From an uncultured Collinsella sp. (GTDB taxonomy: Bacteria > Actinomycetota > Coriobacteriia > Coriobacteriales > Coriobacteriaceae): a stretch of 35,535 bases of DNA. Both the position numbers and the translations under genes were made by a program. The stretch lies in contig UQPI01000021.1 in the NCBI GenBank assembly GCA_900542945.1, positions 1 through 35,535 of the forward strand, in the 5' to 3' direction. A model generated the notes under the pieces. That model worked only from the letters and a program-made list of their open reading frames with translations. It made no database searches and was not told where the DNA came from. Below are positions 23,530-31,541 of this stretch, one piece after another (position 1 is the first letter of the stretch; every line of letters starts with the position of its first letter).

Positions 23530-25458
23530 TCAGAGCAGCCCTTTTGCTCGCTCGTTGTAGATTATATTGAGCTCCGATTGCATATACTCTTCTTTGAGCT
23601 TAGCAATGAAACGCGCGTCCGAGAACAGTCGGTAGACGAGTATCGCTGCGCCTCCGAGGTCGAGGCACTTGGGATTCTCTTTGATTAACGCCCGTATGAC
23701 GCTGCTTGAAGTTGCGATGGTATCGGACAGGAGGATGATTTTCTTGGTACGTGCTTGGTACATCTCGGTGCAGTAATCTGATCCGTCGTCCTTGAATATC
23801 AGTGAGCACCCGTGAAGTGCCGCTATCAACCAGTTGATAAGCGCGGCCATACCTGCCTGCGCGCCGACCTTCAGCACATCGCCGGTGCTGACGTATTTGG
23901 TAAGCACCTCGGTATGTGTTTTGTCGAGGATGAGATTGGCGAATGGGATCTGTATCCCGCACGGTGTGTACAGGTCTGTGCCGATGTGGATCAGCTGCTT
24001 GATTAGAGCAGCCGCGGCGGCATCCGGCTCGCTCACGACGCGTCTTCCCGCCGCAACCAGCATCTCTACAGTCCCAGCGGGCGCCCCGATCTGTGGATTT
24101 TTCCCAAAGGCGTCATAGGAGACCGAGTAGGTTGCGGGAATTCGTGCACCAATACCAAAAACATTGGTGTCTTTAACGCAGGTGATGCTGTTGGTCATGA
24201 TGTTAGATGTTCCGAACACGAGACCGAGCACTGGGTCGTGGCCGAGGGTCGCGAACCGGTGGTTTGCGCCCTTGAAGAGTCCGACGTTTTCTGTCTCGTA
24301 GCGTGTCGCGTCGTAGGGCACTCCACGTGAATTAAGAATATGATGTTTTGAGGCGAACAGATGGTTCGATTCCCGTGGCATCCTGTCATCGAAACCAGAG
24401 AAGACACGACTTTGGAAGTCGTGCAGAGCATGTTCTTTTACGTTGCCCGCTCCGGCACACTCGACCTCCGTCAGTGAGTTGATGATAAGAATGCGGGCGA
24501 CTTGGAGCATGGTTGCGGCTACGACGAAGGCCGCGTCGGCATCCTGCAGTCGCGTCCGCTCCTTGAACTCCCGGTCGATGTGCTGAAGGTTCTCGCCATA
24601 CTCGCGGACGGACTTTTCGACTGCCTGCTCGGCCCGGCTCTCGTCAACGGCCATGCATGCCACCCTCGCCGCCATATAGTCGGCAAAGAGCCTGCAGGCA
24701 TGCTCCTCTTCTTCTGTTACCTGACCGTCTGCCGCCGCGGCGACTTGCAACTGCTCGGCTATGGAGTCCAGCGACACGATGCTAACGTTGTCCAAACAGT
24801 CCTTGACTTGGTCGAAGGACAAACCCTCGTCATCCGCGATAACCTGCACCTTCGTCTTGACGTTATTTGGGAGGCCGCCGTCCAGCTTGAGGTAATCGAG
24901 ACCCTCCTCGAGCCACTTCTGCTCCTCTTGGGAAAAGTCACCGTCGCAGCGCATCAGGAAGCAAAGCGTTGCCACATATGCGTAGATGAAATTGTGTCGC
25001 TTCTCTCCCGCAAGGTAGGCGCCCTGCTTGATTCCGTCACGGAAACCCTTGATACGTGCCCTGCGGAGTCGCGCGGAGAATGAGTTCTCCTTGATGGCAT
25101 TGATCCCGCCCTCCACGGTCGACGCCGCGTCGGACGCAAGGGACGATGCTCCTTGGGCCAGATCTACGGCGGCACCGATGGCAATTCCGCCTACCGCGTT
25201 CGCGGCCCCTATAATCGTTTTGCCTGCATCGGACGATGCAATTTGCTCGCCGGCACTCGACATACCTTCCGCAACCGAGCACATGGCGCTGCCGATGGCC
25301 TCGGATGCCGAGGTGGCCGTATCGACGATAACGTTTCCCGCGCCCTCAGCTGCATTCGTGGCGCCTTTGGCGGCGGACTCGATGGCCGCCGATGCGTCTT
25401 TTGCCATCTCACCGGCGGCTTGGGACAGAGCTTTTCCGAGATCAAGTTTTACTGCCAA
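23530..25458 (-). CDS. Unknown protein with TerB-like central region, 642 aa
   Basis: Starts at TTG (complement of 25456-25458) with AGGAG 6 nt upstream; an overlapping ATG frame just upstream stops after 10 codons. Residues 1-125 are Ala/Ser/Gly-rich, with a glycine-zipper-like stretch (~80-105). Residues ~155-265 look like a TerB/DjlA-N-type helical region with two acidic motifs, DGDFSQEE (172-179) and DGQVTEEE (244-251). Residues ~340-640 form a domain I do not recognise, including LGHDPVLGLVFGTSNIM (405-421) and IHIGTDLYTPCGIQIPF (490-506). TerB-like domains bind divalent metal and occur in stress and phage-defence loci, but no partner gene is here. GC content looks lower than in its neighbours, hinting at acquisition. 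Function unknown. Confidence 0.7.
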   Translation of the reverse strand: MAVKLDLGKALSQAAGEMAKDASAAIESAAKGATNAAEGAGNVIVDTATSASEAIGSAMCSVAEGMSSAGEQIASSDAGKTIIGAANAVGGIAIGAAVDLAQGASSLASDAASTVEGGINAIKENSFSARLRRARIKGFRDGIKQGAYLAGEKRHNFIYAYVATLCFLMRCDGDFSQEEQKWLEEGLDYLKLDGGLPNNVKTKVQVIADDEGLSFDQVKDCLDNVSIVSLDSIAEQLQVAAAADGQVTEEEEHACRLFADYMAARVACMAVDESRAEQAVEKSVREYGENLQHIDREFKERTRLQDADAAFVVAATMLQVARILIINSLTEVECAGAGNVKEHALHDFQSRVFSGFDDRMPRESNHLFASKHHILNSRGVPYDATRYETENVGLFKGANHRFATLGHDPVLGLVFGTSNIMTNSITCVKDTNVFGIGARIPATYSVSYDAFGKNPQIGAPAGTVEMLVAAGRRVVSEPDAAAAALIKQLIHIGTDLYTPCGIQIPFANLILDKTHTEVLTKYVSTGDVLKVGAQAGMAALINWLIAALHGCSLIFKDDGSDYCTEMYQARTKKIILLSDTIATSSSVIRALIKENPKCLDLGGAAILVYRLFSDARFIAKLKEEYMQSELNIIYNERAKGLL

Positions 25459-25608
25459 TTTGTTCTCCTGACATACGCGGGTTGCGCAGCGACCTCCTTC
25501 ATACTACTGCGCGGTGCGAAGCATTGGGTGCGTTGGTGGATTGATGATTACGGAAAATGGGACGCATCTCCATTCCGTTTCTCCCGCGACAAATTACCCT
25601 CGGCATAC

Positions 25609-25636
25609 TTGCGCGAGCGATTGCTCGTGCTACACT
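25609..25636 (+). promoter_or_regulatory. Promoter of the riboflavin transport operon
   Basis: TTGCGC (25609-25614) and TACACT (25631-25636) are 16 nt apart. Transcription would begin near 25643, exactly where the P1 stem of the riboswitch starts. Confidence 0.55.
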
Positions 25637-25642
25637 TGCAAG

Positions 25643-25830
25643 TGCTGTTTCAGGGCGGGGTGGAATTCCCCACTGGCGGTAAATTGGGCGGTGCCAAAGG
25701 GGTACTGTGGCGCAGGCGAGGCGTCTGCGACCGAGCCGATGAGTCCGCGACCCGTGTGTGCGTTGGTTCGCATGCCGGCTGAACTGGTGAGATTCCAGTA
25801 CCAACGGTTAGAGTCCGGATGAAAGAGGCA
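25643..25830 (+). promoter_or_regulatory. FMN riboswitch (RFN element)
   Basis: Hallmark blocks of the FMN aptamer are present: AGGGCGGGGTG (25652-25662), TTCCCCACTGGCGGT (25666-25680), CTGGTGAGATTCCAG (25784-25798), and AGAGTCCGGATGAAAGAG (25810-25827). P1 forms between TGCTGTTTC (25643-25651) and GAAAGAGGCA (25821-25830). FMN binding to this class turns off riboflavin genes. No terminator hairpin lies before the ATG at 25840, and the ribosome-binding site (from 25830) abuts P1, so control of translation initiation is the likely mechanism. Confidence 0.93.
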
Positions 25831-25839
25831 GGTGATCTT

Positions 25840-26430
25840 ATGTCTGAACAGTCGCAGCATATCCATTTTGAGAACACGAATAGGTGGAGCACCAAACAGC
25901 TTGTTACCATGGCGCTGATGTGCGCCCTGGGCGCCCTGTTTATGTACGTGCAGCTGCCCATCCTTCCTTCGGCGCCGTTTTTGACGTATGACCCGTCGCT
26001 GGTGCCGGCGATGGTGTGCGGTTTTGCGTATGGTCCTGGCGCCGGCACTGCTGTTGCCGCCATGGTGATTGTTATCCATGCGCTTACCACGGGCGATTGG
26101 GTCGGCGCACTTATGAACCTGGTGGCTACGCTGGGCTACATTCTGCCCGCGGCTATCGTGTACCAGAAGATGCACACCTATAAGGGTGCTGTGATTGGCC
26201 TGGTGCTCGGCGTCATTGCCGCTACGGCGTTGTCTATGGTCGCAAACCTTACCATTGGCGTTTGGTTCTGGTATGGCTCGGTCGATGTGATCGCCCCGCT
26301 CATGATTCCCGCCGTGCTGCCGTTCAACCTTATCAAGACCGTGCTTAACTCGGTGTTGACGCTGGCGGTGTACAAGGCGGTCTCTAATCTCATCACGCCC
26401 AAGAAGGACCAGGTCAAAGGCCGCGCATGA
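25840..26430 (+). CDS. ribU: ECF riboflavin transporter substrate-binding subunit RibU, 196 aa
   Basis: ATG 25840 follows AGGTG (25830-25834), which abuts the riboswitch; an in-frame ATG at 25819 lies within the aptamer and is rejected. After a polar N terminus of ~20 residues the protein has six helices: WSTKQLVTMALMCALGALFMYVQLP, the helix-1 region that carries the small-residue contact with EcfT in S-components, then FLTYDPSLVPAMVCGFAYGPGAG and others, typical of RibU. Placement behind an FMN riboswitch and in front of the energising module makes riboflavin (possibly FMN or roseoflavin) the predicted ligand. The stop overlaps the next start in ATGA. Confidence 0.93.
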   Translation: MSEQSQHIHFENTNRWSTKQLVTMALMCALGALFMYVQLPILPSAPFLTYDPSLVPAMVCGFAYGPGAGTAVAAMVIVIHALTTGDWVGALMNLVATLGYILPAAIVYQKMHTYKGAVIGLVLGVIAATALSMVANLTIGVWFWYGSVDVIAPLMIPAVLPFNLIKTVLNSVLTLAVYKAVSNLITPKKDQVKGRA

Positions 26431-28331
26431 TTGAGTGTCGGGGCGTTTCCTTTAGTTATGACGGTGCCACACCGGCGCTCGATGGCATCGATCTGAACAT
26501 CGAGGACGGGGAGTTTTTCTGCATCCTCGGTGGCAATGGGTCGGGTAAGTCGACGTTTGCCAAGCATCTGAATGCACTGTTGCAGCCCGATGCGGGCACG
26601 GTACGCATCAACGGCATGGACGCGTCCGACCCCGAGCTGGTTTACGACATTCGTTCGACCGCGGGCATGGTGTTCCAGAATCCCGACGACCAGCTGGTGG
26701 CAACGCTTGTCGAAGATGACGTTGCGTTTGGTCCCGAAAACCTTGGCGTGCCATCGGCACAAATTGCGCAGCGTGTACGCGAGGCGCTGAAGGGCGTGGG
26801 GCTGGTGGGCTTTGAGCGCCATGAGACCCATGCACTTTCGGGTGGTCAAAAGCAGCGCGTGGCGCTTGCCGGTGTGCTCGCCATGGAACCGCGCGTGCTC
26901 ATCTTGGACGAGGCTTCTTCGATGCTCGATCCGCGTGGACGCAAGGGCCTCATGAAGGCTTGCCGCGCGTTGCACGATCGCGGCATGACCATAGTGATGA
27001 TTACGCACTTTATGGAAGAGGCCGCCGAGGCCGATCGTGTCGCGGTGTTTCGGGCGGGGCGCGTTGCCATGCTCGGTACGCCCGAGGAGATTCTGACGCG
27101 GGCAGATGGGCTCGTGGGGCTCAACCTGGATATGCCGGCGTCGTGCTGCTTGGGCACGGCGCTTCGTGCGAAGGGCGTGCCCGTTCATGCGCAGGTGCGC
27201 GAGGTGGATATGGTCGCCGAGATTGCGCAGACATATGCCGACCGGAGTGGGGAAGACACCGCAGGGCGGCCTTCTGCATCCGATTCTCGTGTGCTCGACA
27301 ACGCCTCCTCTGCAACCGACGGGACAGCCGCGTCGGAGCCCGTCATCGAGATTTCGCACCTCTCGCATAGTTACTCGCTGAGCGCCCGCGAGCGCCGCCG
27401 CTGGCATAAGCGCTCGGCCGTTGCGGGCAAATCGAGCAAACAGGCTCTCTGGGGAAACGACCCCAGCAGCCCGTGGGCGCTGCGCGATGTATCGCTGACG
27501 GTGCGTCGCGGCGAGTTCCTGGGCTTAGCAGGTCATACCGGTTCGGGTAAGTCGACGCTGGTCCAGCATCTCAACGGTTTGATTCGCCCCCAGGAGGGTT
27601 CCGTTTACGCGTTGGGGCTCGACCTGGCAAACAAGAAAGATGCCGCCGCGGTTAAGGCCAAGGTCGGCGTGGTGTTTCAATATCCCGAGCGTCAGCTGTT
27701 TGCCGAAACCGTGACGCAGGACGTGGCGTTTGGCCCGCACAACCTTGGCTTGCCGCAAGATGAAGTCGACCGTCGCGTCGAGTCGTCGCTCTCGCGCGTG
27801 GGCCTCGACCTTTCCACGGTCGGCGACAAGAGTCCCTTCGAGCTTTCGGGCGGTCAGCAACGGCGCGTGGCATTCGCCGGTGTGCTCGCCATGGAGCCCG
27901 AAGTCCTGGTGCTCGATGAACCCATGGCGGGGCTCGATCCGGCTGCGCGCAGGGATTTCCTTGAGCTTATCGATCGACTTCACCGCGATGGCCTGACCGT
28001 TGTCATGGTTTCGCATAGTATGGATGACCTGGCCAACTGCTGCGACCGCATCGTCGTGATGAACGAAGGTGCGGTGTTTGCCGAGGGAACCCCCGCGCAG
28101 GTGTTTGCGCATGCCGATGAGCTCAAGTCGATCGGCTTGGGCGTTCCCGCCGCCCAGCGCATGGCGTTGGCGCTCGCGGAAGCGGGCGTGCCGCTGCGTT
28201 GCGGCGGGCTCTATACGGTTGAGTCGCTGGCCGATGAGCTCGCCAGGTTGCTGCTGGGCTGCGCGGACAGGCCTTCGGACGCCGCGCATCAGGCTGGTTC
28301 CAAGGCGGCCATGCGAGAGGAGGGCTGCTAA
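26427..28331 (+). CDS. Fused ECF transporter ATPase EcfA1-EcfA2, 634 aa
   Basis: One polypeptide holds two complete ABC ATPase domains. Domain 1 (~1-235): Walker A GGNGSGKST (35-43), Q-loop MVFQNPDDQL, signature LSGGQKQR, Walker B LILDEASSMLDP, H-loop ITHF. A linker of ~110 residues, poorly conserved and partly Ser/Arg-rich, follows. Domain 2 (~330-580): Walker A GHTGSGKST, Q-loop VFQYPERQLF, signature LSGGQQRR, Walker B LVLDEPMAGLDP, H-loop SHSM. In most bacteria EcfA1 and EcfA2 are separate subunits; here fusion fixes their 1:1 ratio. It drives vitamin uptake with EcfT. Overlaps ribU by 4 nt and ecfT by 1 nt. Confidence 0.92.
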   Translation: MIECRGVSFSYDGATPALDGIDLNIEDGEFFCILGGNGSGKSTFAKHLNALLQPDAGTVRINGMDASDPELVYDIRSTAGMVFQNPDDQLVATLVEDDVAFGPENLGVPSAQIAQRVREALKGVGLVGFERHETHALSGGQKQRVALAGVLAMEPRVLILDEASSMLDPRGRKGLMKACRALHDRGMTIVMITHFMEEAAEADRVAVFRAGRVAMLGTPEEILTRADGLVGLNLDMPASCCLGTALRAKGVPVHAQVREVDMVAEIAQTYADRSGEDTAGRPSASDSRVLDNASSATDGTAASEPVIEISHLSHSYSLSARERRRWHKRSAVAGKSSKQALWGNDPSSPWALRDVSLTVRRGEFLGLAGHTGSGKSTLVQHLNGLIRPQEGSVYALGLDLANKKDAAAVKAKVGVVFQYPERQLFAETVTQDVAFGPHNLGLPQDEVDRRVESSLSRVGLDLSTVGDKSPFELSGGQQRRVAFAGVLAMEPEVLVLDEPMAGLDPAARRDFLELIDRLHRDGLTVVMVSHSMDDLANCCDRIVVMNEGAVFAEGTPAQVFAHADELKSIGLGVPAAQRMALALAEAGVPLRCGGLYTVESLADELARLLLGCADRPSDAAHQAGSKAAMREEGC

Positions 28332-29131
28332 TGGAGGCGTTTTCGTTTGGCAGCTACTATCCCGGGGATAGTGCGGTCCATCGCCTGGACCCGCGAACCA
28401 AGCTGCTCCTGGGTTTCGCATTTCTGATCACTACGCTCACCGTCGGCAGTTTCCGAGGACTGGTCCCGGTCGCAATCTTCGTTGTCCTGATCTATACCGT
28501 GTCCCGGGTGCCGGTTCGTCGCGTCCTGTCATCGATGGTGCCGCTGCTGGCGATCGTCGCGGTGGTCGCGGTGCTCAACTTGTTTACCGACCAAAGCGGG
28601 CGCATCCTGTGGCAGCTCGGCTTTCTGCAGATAAGCGAGGGCTCACTGCGTTCTGCCGCCTTTATGGCGTGTCGCCTGACCCTGATGATGGCCGGCATGA
28701 GCGCCATTACGCTCACCACACCGACGCTCGACCTCACCGCGGGCTTTGAGCGTCTGCTCGCACCGTTTGCGCGCGTGGGGCTTCCGGCGCATGAGCTCGG
28801 CATGATCATGGGCATCGCGTTGCGCTTTATGCCGCAGTTCGCCACCGAGATGAAGCAGACGGCGGACGCGCAGGCAAGCCGCGGTGCACGCGTAACGGGT
28901 GGCCCGCTCGGCGGCGTGCGTATGCTCGGCAGTGTGGCGATTCCACTGTTCACGGGCGTGTTCCGTCATGCCGAGACGCTGTCTGCCGCCATGGATGCAC
29001 GCTGCTATCACGGCGAGCAGGGCCGCACGCGTCTGCATGCGCTTGCATTTCGCCGCGGGGATGCGCTGGCTGCGGTGGTGACGATGCTGCTGTTTGCGTG
29101 TGTCATCGTCGTCAACCTTCAACTTGTTTAG
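28331..29131 (+). CDS. ecfT: ECF transporter transmembrane coupling subunit EcfT, 266 aa
   Basis: ATG 28331 shares its A with the preceding TAA stop. SYYPGDSAVHRLDPRTKLLLGFAFLI is the usual EcfT N terminus, followed by about five helices. The two coupling-helix motifs that insert into the ATPase Q-loop grooves are at QASRGARVTGG and AMDARCYHGEQGRTR. With RibU and the fused EcfA it gives a complete, self-contained importer. Since the energising module may also serve other S-components (group II type) this cannot be decided here; the dedicated operon favours riboflavin. Confidence 0.92.
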   Translation: MEAFSFGSYYPGDSAVHRLDPRTKLLLGFAFLITTLTVGSFRGLVPVAIFVVLIYTVSRVPVRRVLSSMVPLLAIVAVVAVLNLFTDQSGRILWQLGFLQISEGSLRSAAFMACRLTLMMAGMSAITLTTPTLDLTAGFERLLAPFARVGLPAHELGMIMGIALRFMPQFATEMKQTADAQASRGARVTGGPLGGVRMLGSVAIPLFTGVFRHAETLSAAMDARCYHGEQGRTRLHALAFRRGDALAAVVTMLLFACVIVVNLQLV

Positions 29132-29161
29132 GCGCGATTCGAGCGCAAGAAAGGGGTCCCT

Positions 29162-29608
29162 ATGACCGACAACGACCGCACAGCTCAGCTTGAGCGCGCC
29201 TGCTCGTATCTCAGGCGCATTCCGGCGTGGTATCTGGCCACGACCGATGTGGCCGACGGGCATCAGCCTCGCGTGAGGCCGTTTTCGTTTGCCATGGTCG
29301 ATGAAGGTAAGCTGTGGTTTTGCACGTCGCGCGACAAGGATGTGTGGGCGGAGCTGAGTGCGAATCCCAAGTTTGAGCTCTCGGGCTGGAAGCCGGGGGA
29401 ATGCTGGATCGTATTGACCGGCGAAGCCGCACTTGAGGACGACGCAGTTGCGAGCGACAAGGTGCGTCAAGCGGGTTTTAAGCACATGGTGGGCATTGGC
29501 GAGGAACACGAGAGTGCCAACGACGGCCGCCTTGCTTTCTTTTCGGTCCGCAACATTGCCGCGCGCTTCTGTGATATCGACGGCAGCGAGGAGCGCCTGG
29601 AGCTCTAG
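29162..29608 (+). CDS. Pyridoxamine 5'-phosphate oxidase-like flavin-binding protein, 148 aa
   Basis: ATG 29162 is preceded by AAAGGGG. The sequence has the PNPOx-like split-barrel pattern YLRRIPAWYLATTDVADGHQPRVRPFSFAMVDEGKLWFCTSRDKDVWAELSANPKFELSGW, where the RPF and TSRDKDVW stretches usually contact FMN phosphate. Members bind FMN or F420 and reduce or oxidise diverse compounds; true PNPOx is longer, so the substrate is unknown. It begins 30 nt after ecfT with no terminator between, so it may be read through from the FMN-controlled operon. It is a paralogue of the next gene. Confidence 0.85.
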   Translation: MTDNDRTAQLERACSYLRRIPAWYLATTDVADGHQPRVRPFSFAMVDEGKLWFCTSRDKDVWAELSANPKFELSGWKPGECWIVLTGEAALEDDAVASDKVRQAGFKHMVGIGEEHESANDGRLAFFSVRNIAARFCDIDGSEERLEL

Positions 29609-29659
29609 CGCGTCTCAAATTAACTACCCGTTCCGAATTAGCTAGCGCCAGGAGGACAC

Positions 29660-30070
29660 ATGGACGGATTGAATACGGTGTTGGAGTATCTGACGTCGGT
29701 GCCGGCATGGTATTTGGCGACGAGCGTTGACGGACAGCCTCATGTGCGTCCGTTTTCGTTTGCGCAGATCCAGGATGGCAAGCTGTGGTTTGTAACAGCG
29801 CGCACCAAAGATGTGTGGCAAGAGCTGCTGCAAAACCAGCGCTTTGAGGCCACGAGTTGGTGGCCGGGCCATGGCTGGCTCATCTTGCGCGGGCGTGCCG
29901 GCTTGGATGACCGGGCTTTAGGCGAAATGCGCGAAGCCGGGTGGAAGCATCTAGAGCGCCTGGGCGAGCACTATGAGGGGCCTAACGACCCCACGCTCGT
30001 CTTCTTTAGCGTGGAGGAACCCGAGGCCTTTATCTGCAACCATGACGAATGGGTGCCGGTCGAGCTCTAA
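29660..30070 (+). CDS. Second PNPOx-like flavin-binding protein, 136 aa
   Basis: ATG 29660 has CAGGAGG 5 nt upstream. It aligns along its length with the preceding protein: VPAWYLATSVDGQPHVRPFSFAQIQDGKLWFVTARTKDVWQELLQNQRFEATSWWPGHGWLILRGRAGLDD matches in RPFSFA, DGKLWF, KDVW.EL and the W.PG..W..L.G.A.LDD pattern. This points to tandem duplication followed by divergence. Predicted to form an FMN-binding split-barrel dimer; the substrate is unknown. A terminator about 50 nt downstream ends the presumptive riboflavin-linked unit. Confidence 0.85.
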   Translation: MDGLNTVLEYLTSVPAWYLATSVDGQPHVRPFSFAQIQDGKLWFVTARTKDVWQELLQNQRFEATSWWPGHGWLILRGRAGLDDRALGEMREAGWKHLERLGEHYEGPNDPTLVFFSVEEPEAFICNHDEWVPVEL

Positions 30071-30116
30071 ACGAGTCTCTCAGCAAGTTTCGACAATTCA
30101 AATTCTCGCATGTAGC

Positions 30117-30177
30117 GGGCCCCACATTGCAACGTCACCGTAAGGTGCACTGGGCAATATGGGGCTCGTATTTATTT
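30117..30177 (+). terminator. Terminator after the PNPOx-like pair
   Basis: GGGCCCCA-C-ATTGC (from 30117) pairs with GCAAT-A-TGGGGCTC (to 30167) with an inner CACC/GGTG pairing, followed by GTATTTATTTG. The rest of the 30071-30335 gap holds the argC control region. Confidence 0.7.
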
Positions 30178-30213
30178 GTCAATTCCTTTGAGTGAATGTG
30201 TCGGGACTGTTTC

Positions 30214-30252
30214 AATGCATGAATATGCAAAAGATTTGCGTATATATGCATC
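30214..30252 (+). promoter_or_regulatory. Tandem ARG boxes (predicted ArgR operator)
   Basis: Two 18-bp sites, 30214-30231 and 30235-30252, separated by 3 bp. Each has the palindromic layout NN-TGCAT-N4-ATGCA-NN: TGCAT/ATGCA in box 1 and TGCGT/ATGCA in box 2. This is the same register as the classic TGAAT-N4-ATTCA ARG box, and the 21-bp centre-to-centre spacing is the usual two-turn spacing for an ArgR hexamer. Arginine-bound ArgR would repress argC from here. Confidence 0.68.
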
Positions 30253-30258
30253 TTTTGG

Positions 30259-30267
30259 TGCTAAAGT
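30259..30267 (+). promoter_or_regulatory. Candidate extended -10 of argC
   Basis: TG-C-TAAAGT matches the extended -10 pattern TGnTANNNT and lies just after ARG box 2, which would cover the -35 region. The leader to the argC ATG would be about 62 nt. Confidence 0.4.
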
Positions 30268-30335
30268 TTCAACCCACTTCATAACGACGGCTGCAGGATG
30301 CGTATTGGTGCATAACTGCAGACAAGGAGTCTGAT

Positions 30336-31406
30336 ATGTCATTAAAGGTTGGAATCGTTGGTGCGGCTGGATATGCCGGAGCCGAGCTCATTCGCCTCGT
30401 CCTCGGTCATCCCGAGTTTGAACTTGCTGCCATTACGTCCAACGCCGATGCCGGCCAGCCGTTGTCTGCGGTGCACCCGAGCTTCACCGGCGTAAGCGAT
30501 CTTGTCTTTACGACGCATGATGCCCCTGAGCTCAAGAACTGCGACGCGGTCTTTTTGGCCGTGCCGCACACGGCTGCCATGGCACAGGTGCCCGCGCTGC
30601 TTGCATCGGGCGTCTCCTGCTTTGATCTTTCGGCCGACTACCGTCTGAACGACGCGTCCGTTTTTGAGGCTTGGTATGCCGCCGAGCATACGAGCCCCGA
30701 GCTGCTCAAGACCCGTGCCTTCGGTCTGCCCGAGCTGTTCTGCCAGGACTTGGAGACCGCCGCATCCGACCATGCCGACGGCAAACCCGTGCTGGTCGCC
30801 TGCGCCGGTTGCTATCCCACCGCAACGAGCCTTGCCGCCGCGCCCGCCGTGCGCGCGGGCTGGGTGGCCGAGAACGGTCCCGTGATTGTCGATGCCATTA
30901 GCGGCGTGACGGGCGCCGGTAAGTCCTGCAACGCCCGCACCCATTTTTGCAGCGCCGACGAGAACTTGGAGGCCTACGGCGTGGGCAAGCATCGCCACAC
31001 GCCCGAGATTGAGCAAATCCTTGGCCTGACCGATCGCGTCGTCTTTACCCCGCACCTGGCACCGCTCAAGCGTGGTCTGCTCTCCACGGTGACGATGCCG
31101 CTCGCGCTGCAGGCCATCGACTCCTTGGCTCTTGAGGACGTTGTCGACTATTACAAGCAGTTCTATGCCGGTCGCACCTTCGTGCGCGTGCTCGATGCCG
31201 GCCAGCAGCCCAAGACGGCTTCGGTCGTCGGCACCAACGCTGCCCAGATTGGCCTCGCGCTCAACAAGCGCGCGGGCGTGCTGGTGGCGACGGGCGCCAT
31301 CGACAATCTGTGCAAGGGTGCAGCAGGCCAGGCGGTCCAGTGCGCCAATATCGTCTTTGGTTTTGACGAGCGACGAGGCTTGCCCACAGTGGCGTGCCCG
31401 GTGTAG
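30336..31406 (+). CDS. argC: N-acetyl-gamma-glutamyl-phosphate reductase, 356 aa
   Basis: ATG 30336 is preceded by AAGGAG (8 nt). ArgC reduces N-acetylglutamyl-5-phosphate to the semialdehyde with NADPH, the third step of arginine synthesis. Visible features are the dinucleotide motif VGAAGYAGAELIRL (8-21), the catalytic Cys159 in ACAGCYPTA, SGVTGAGKS, and the late HRHTPEIEQIL and HLAPLKRGLLSTV blocks. Length is at the upper end of the bacterial form. First gene of the cluster argC-argJ-argB-argD, downstream of two predicted ARG boxes. Confidence 0.97.
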   Translation: MSLKVGIVGAAGYAGAELIRLVLGHPEFELAAITSNADAGQPLSAVHPSFTGVSDLVFTTHDAPELKNCDAVFLAVPHTAAMAQVPALLASGVSCFDLSADYRLNDASVFEAWYAAEHTSPELLKTRAFGLPELFCQDLETAASDHADGKPVLVACAGCYPTATSLAAAPAVRAGWVAENGPVIVDAISGVTGAGKSCNARTHFCSADENLEAYGVGKHRHTPEIEQILGLTDRVVFTPHLAPLKRGLLSTVTMPLALQAIDSLALEDVVDYYKQFYAGRTFVRVLDAGQQPKTASVVGTNAAQIGLALNKRAGVLVATGAIDNLCKGAAGQAVQCANIVFGFDERRGLPTVACPV

Positions 31407-31483
31407 CACATTCGATTGTTATCGATTTGGTAGTCGGGCATCGAGTGGGGCGTCACTCTTAAGCTGGTCTCATGATCACGACT

Positions 31484-31515
31484 GGCATGGCGCACCAACC
31501 GATGTCCGTTTTTTT
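31484..31515 (+). terminator. Possible internal terminator or attenuator between argC and argJ
   Basis: GGCATGG (31484-31490) can pair with CC-ATG-CC (31499-31507, two bulges) and is followed by GTTTTTTT (31508-31515). A second small hairpin GAGTG/CACTC (31443-31458) precedes it. The 135-nt argC-argJ gap is otherwise without features. Confidence 0.3.
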
Positions 31516-31541
31516 GTTTGACATAAGGAGTCATAAAGACG

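Noticed and set aside
30309..30320. Third ARG box near TGCATAACTGCA
   Set aside because: The half-sites are only 2 bp apart, so they do not fit the 18-bp box register of the two accepted sites.
30342..31409. 355-codon minus-strand ORF opposite argC
   Set aside because: Shadow of argC, which carries all catalytic motifs.
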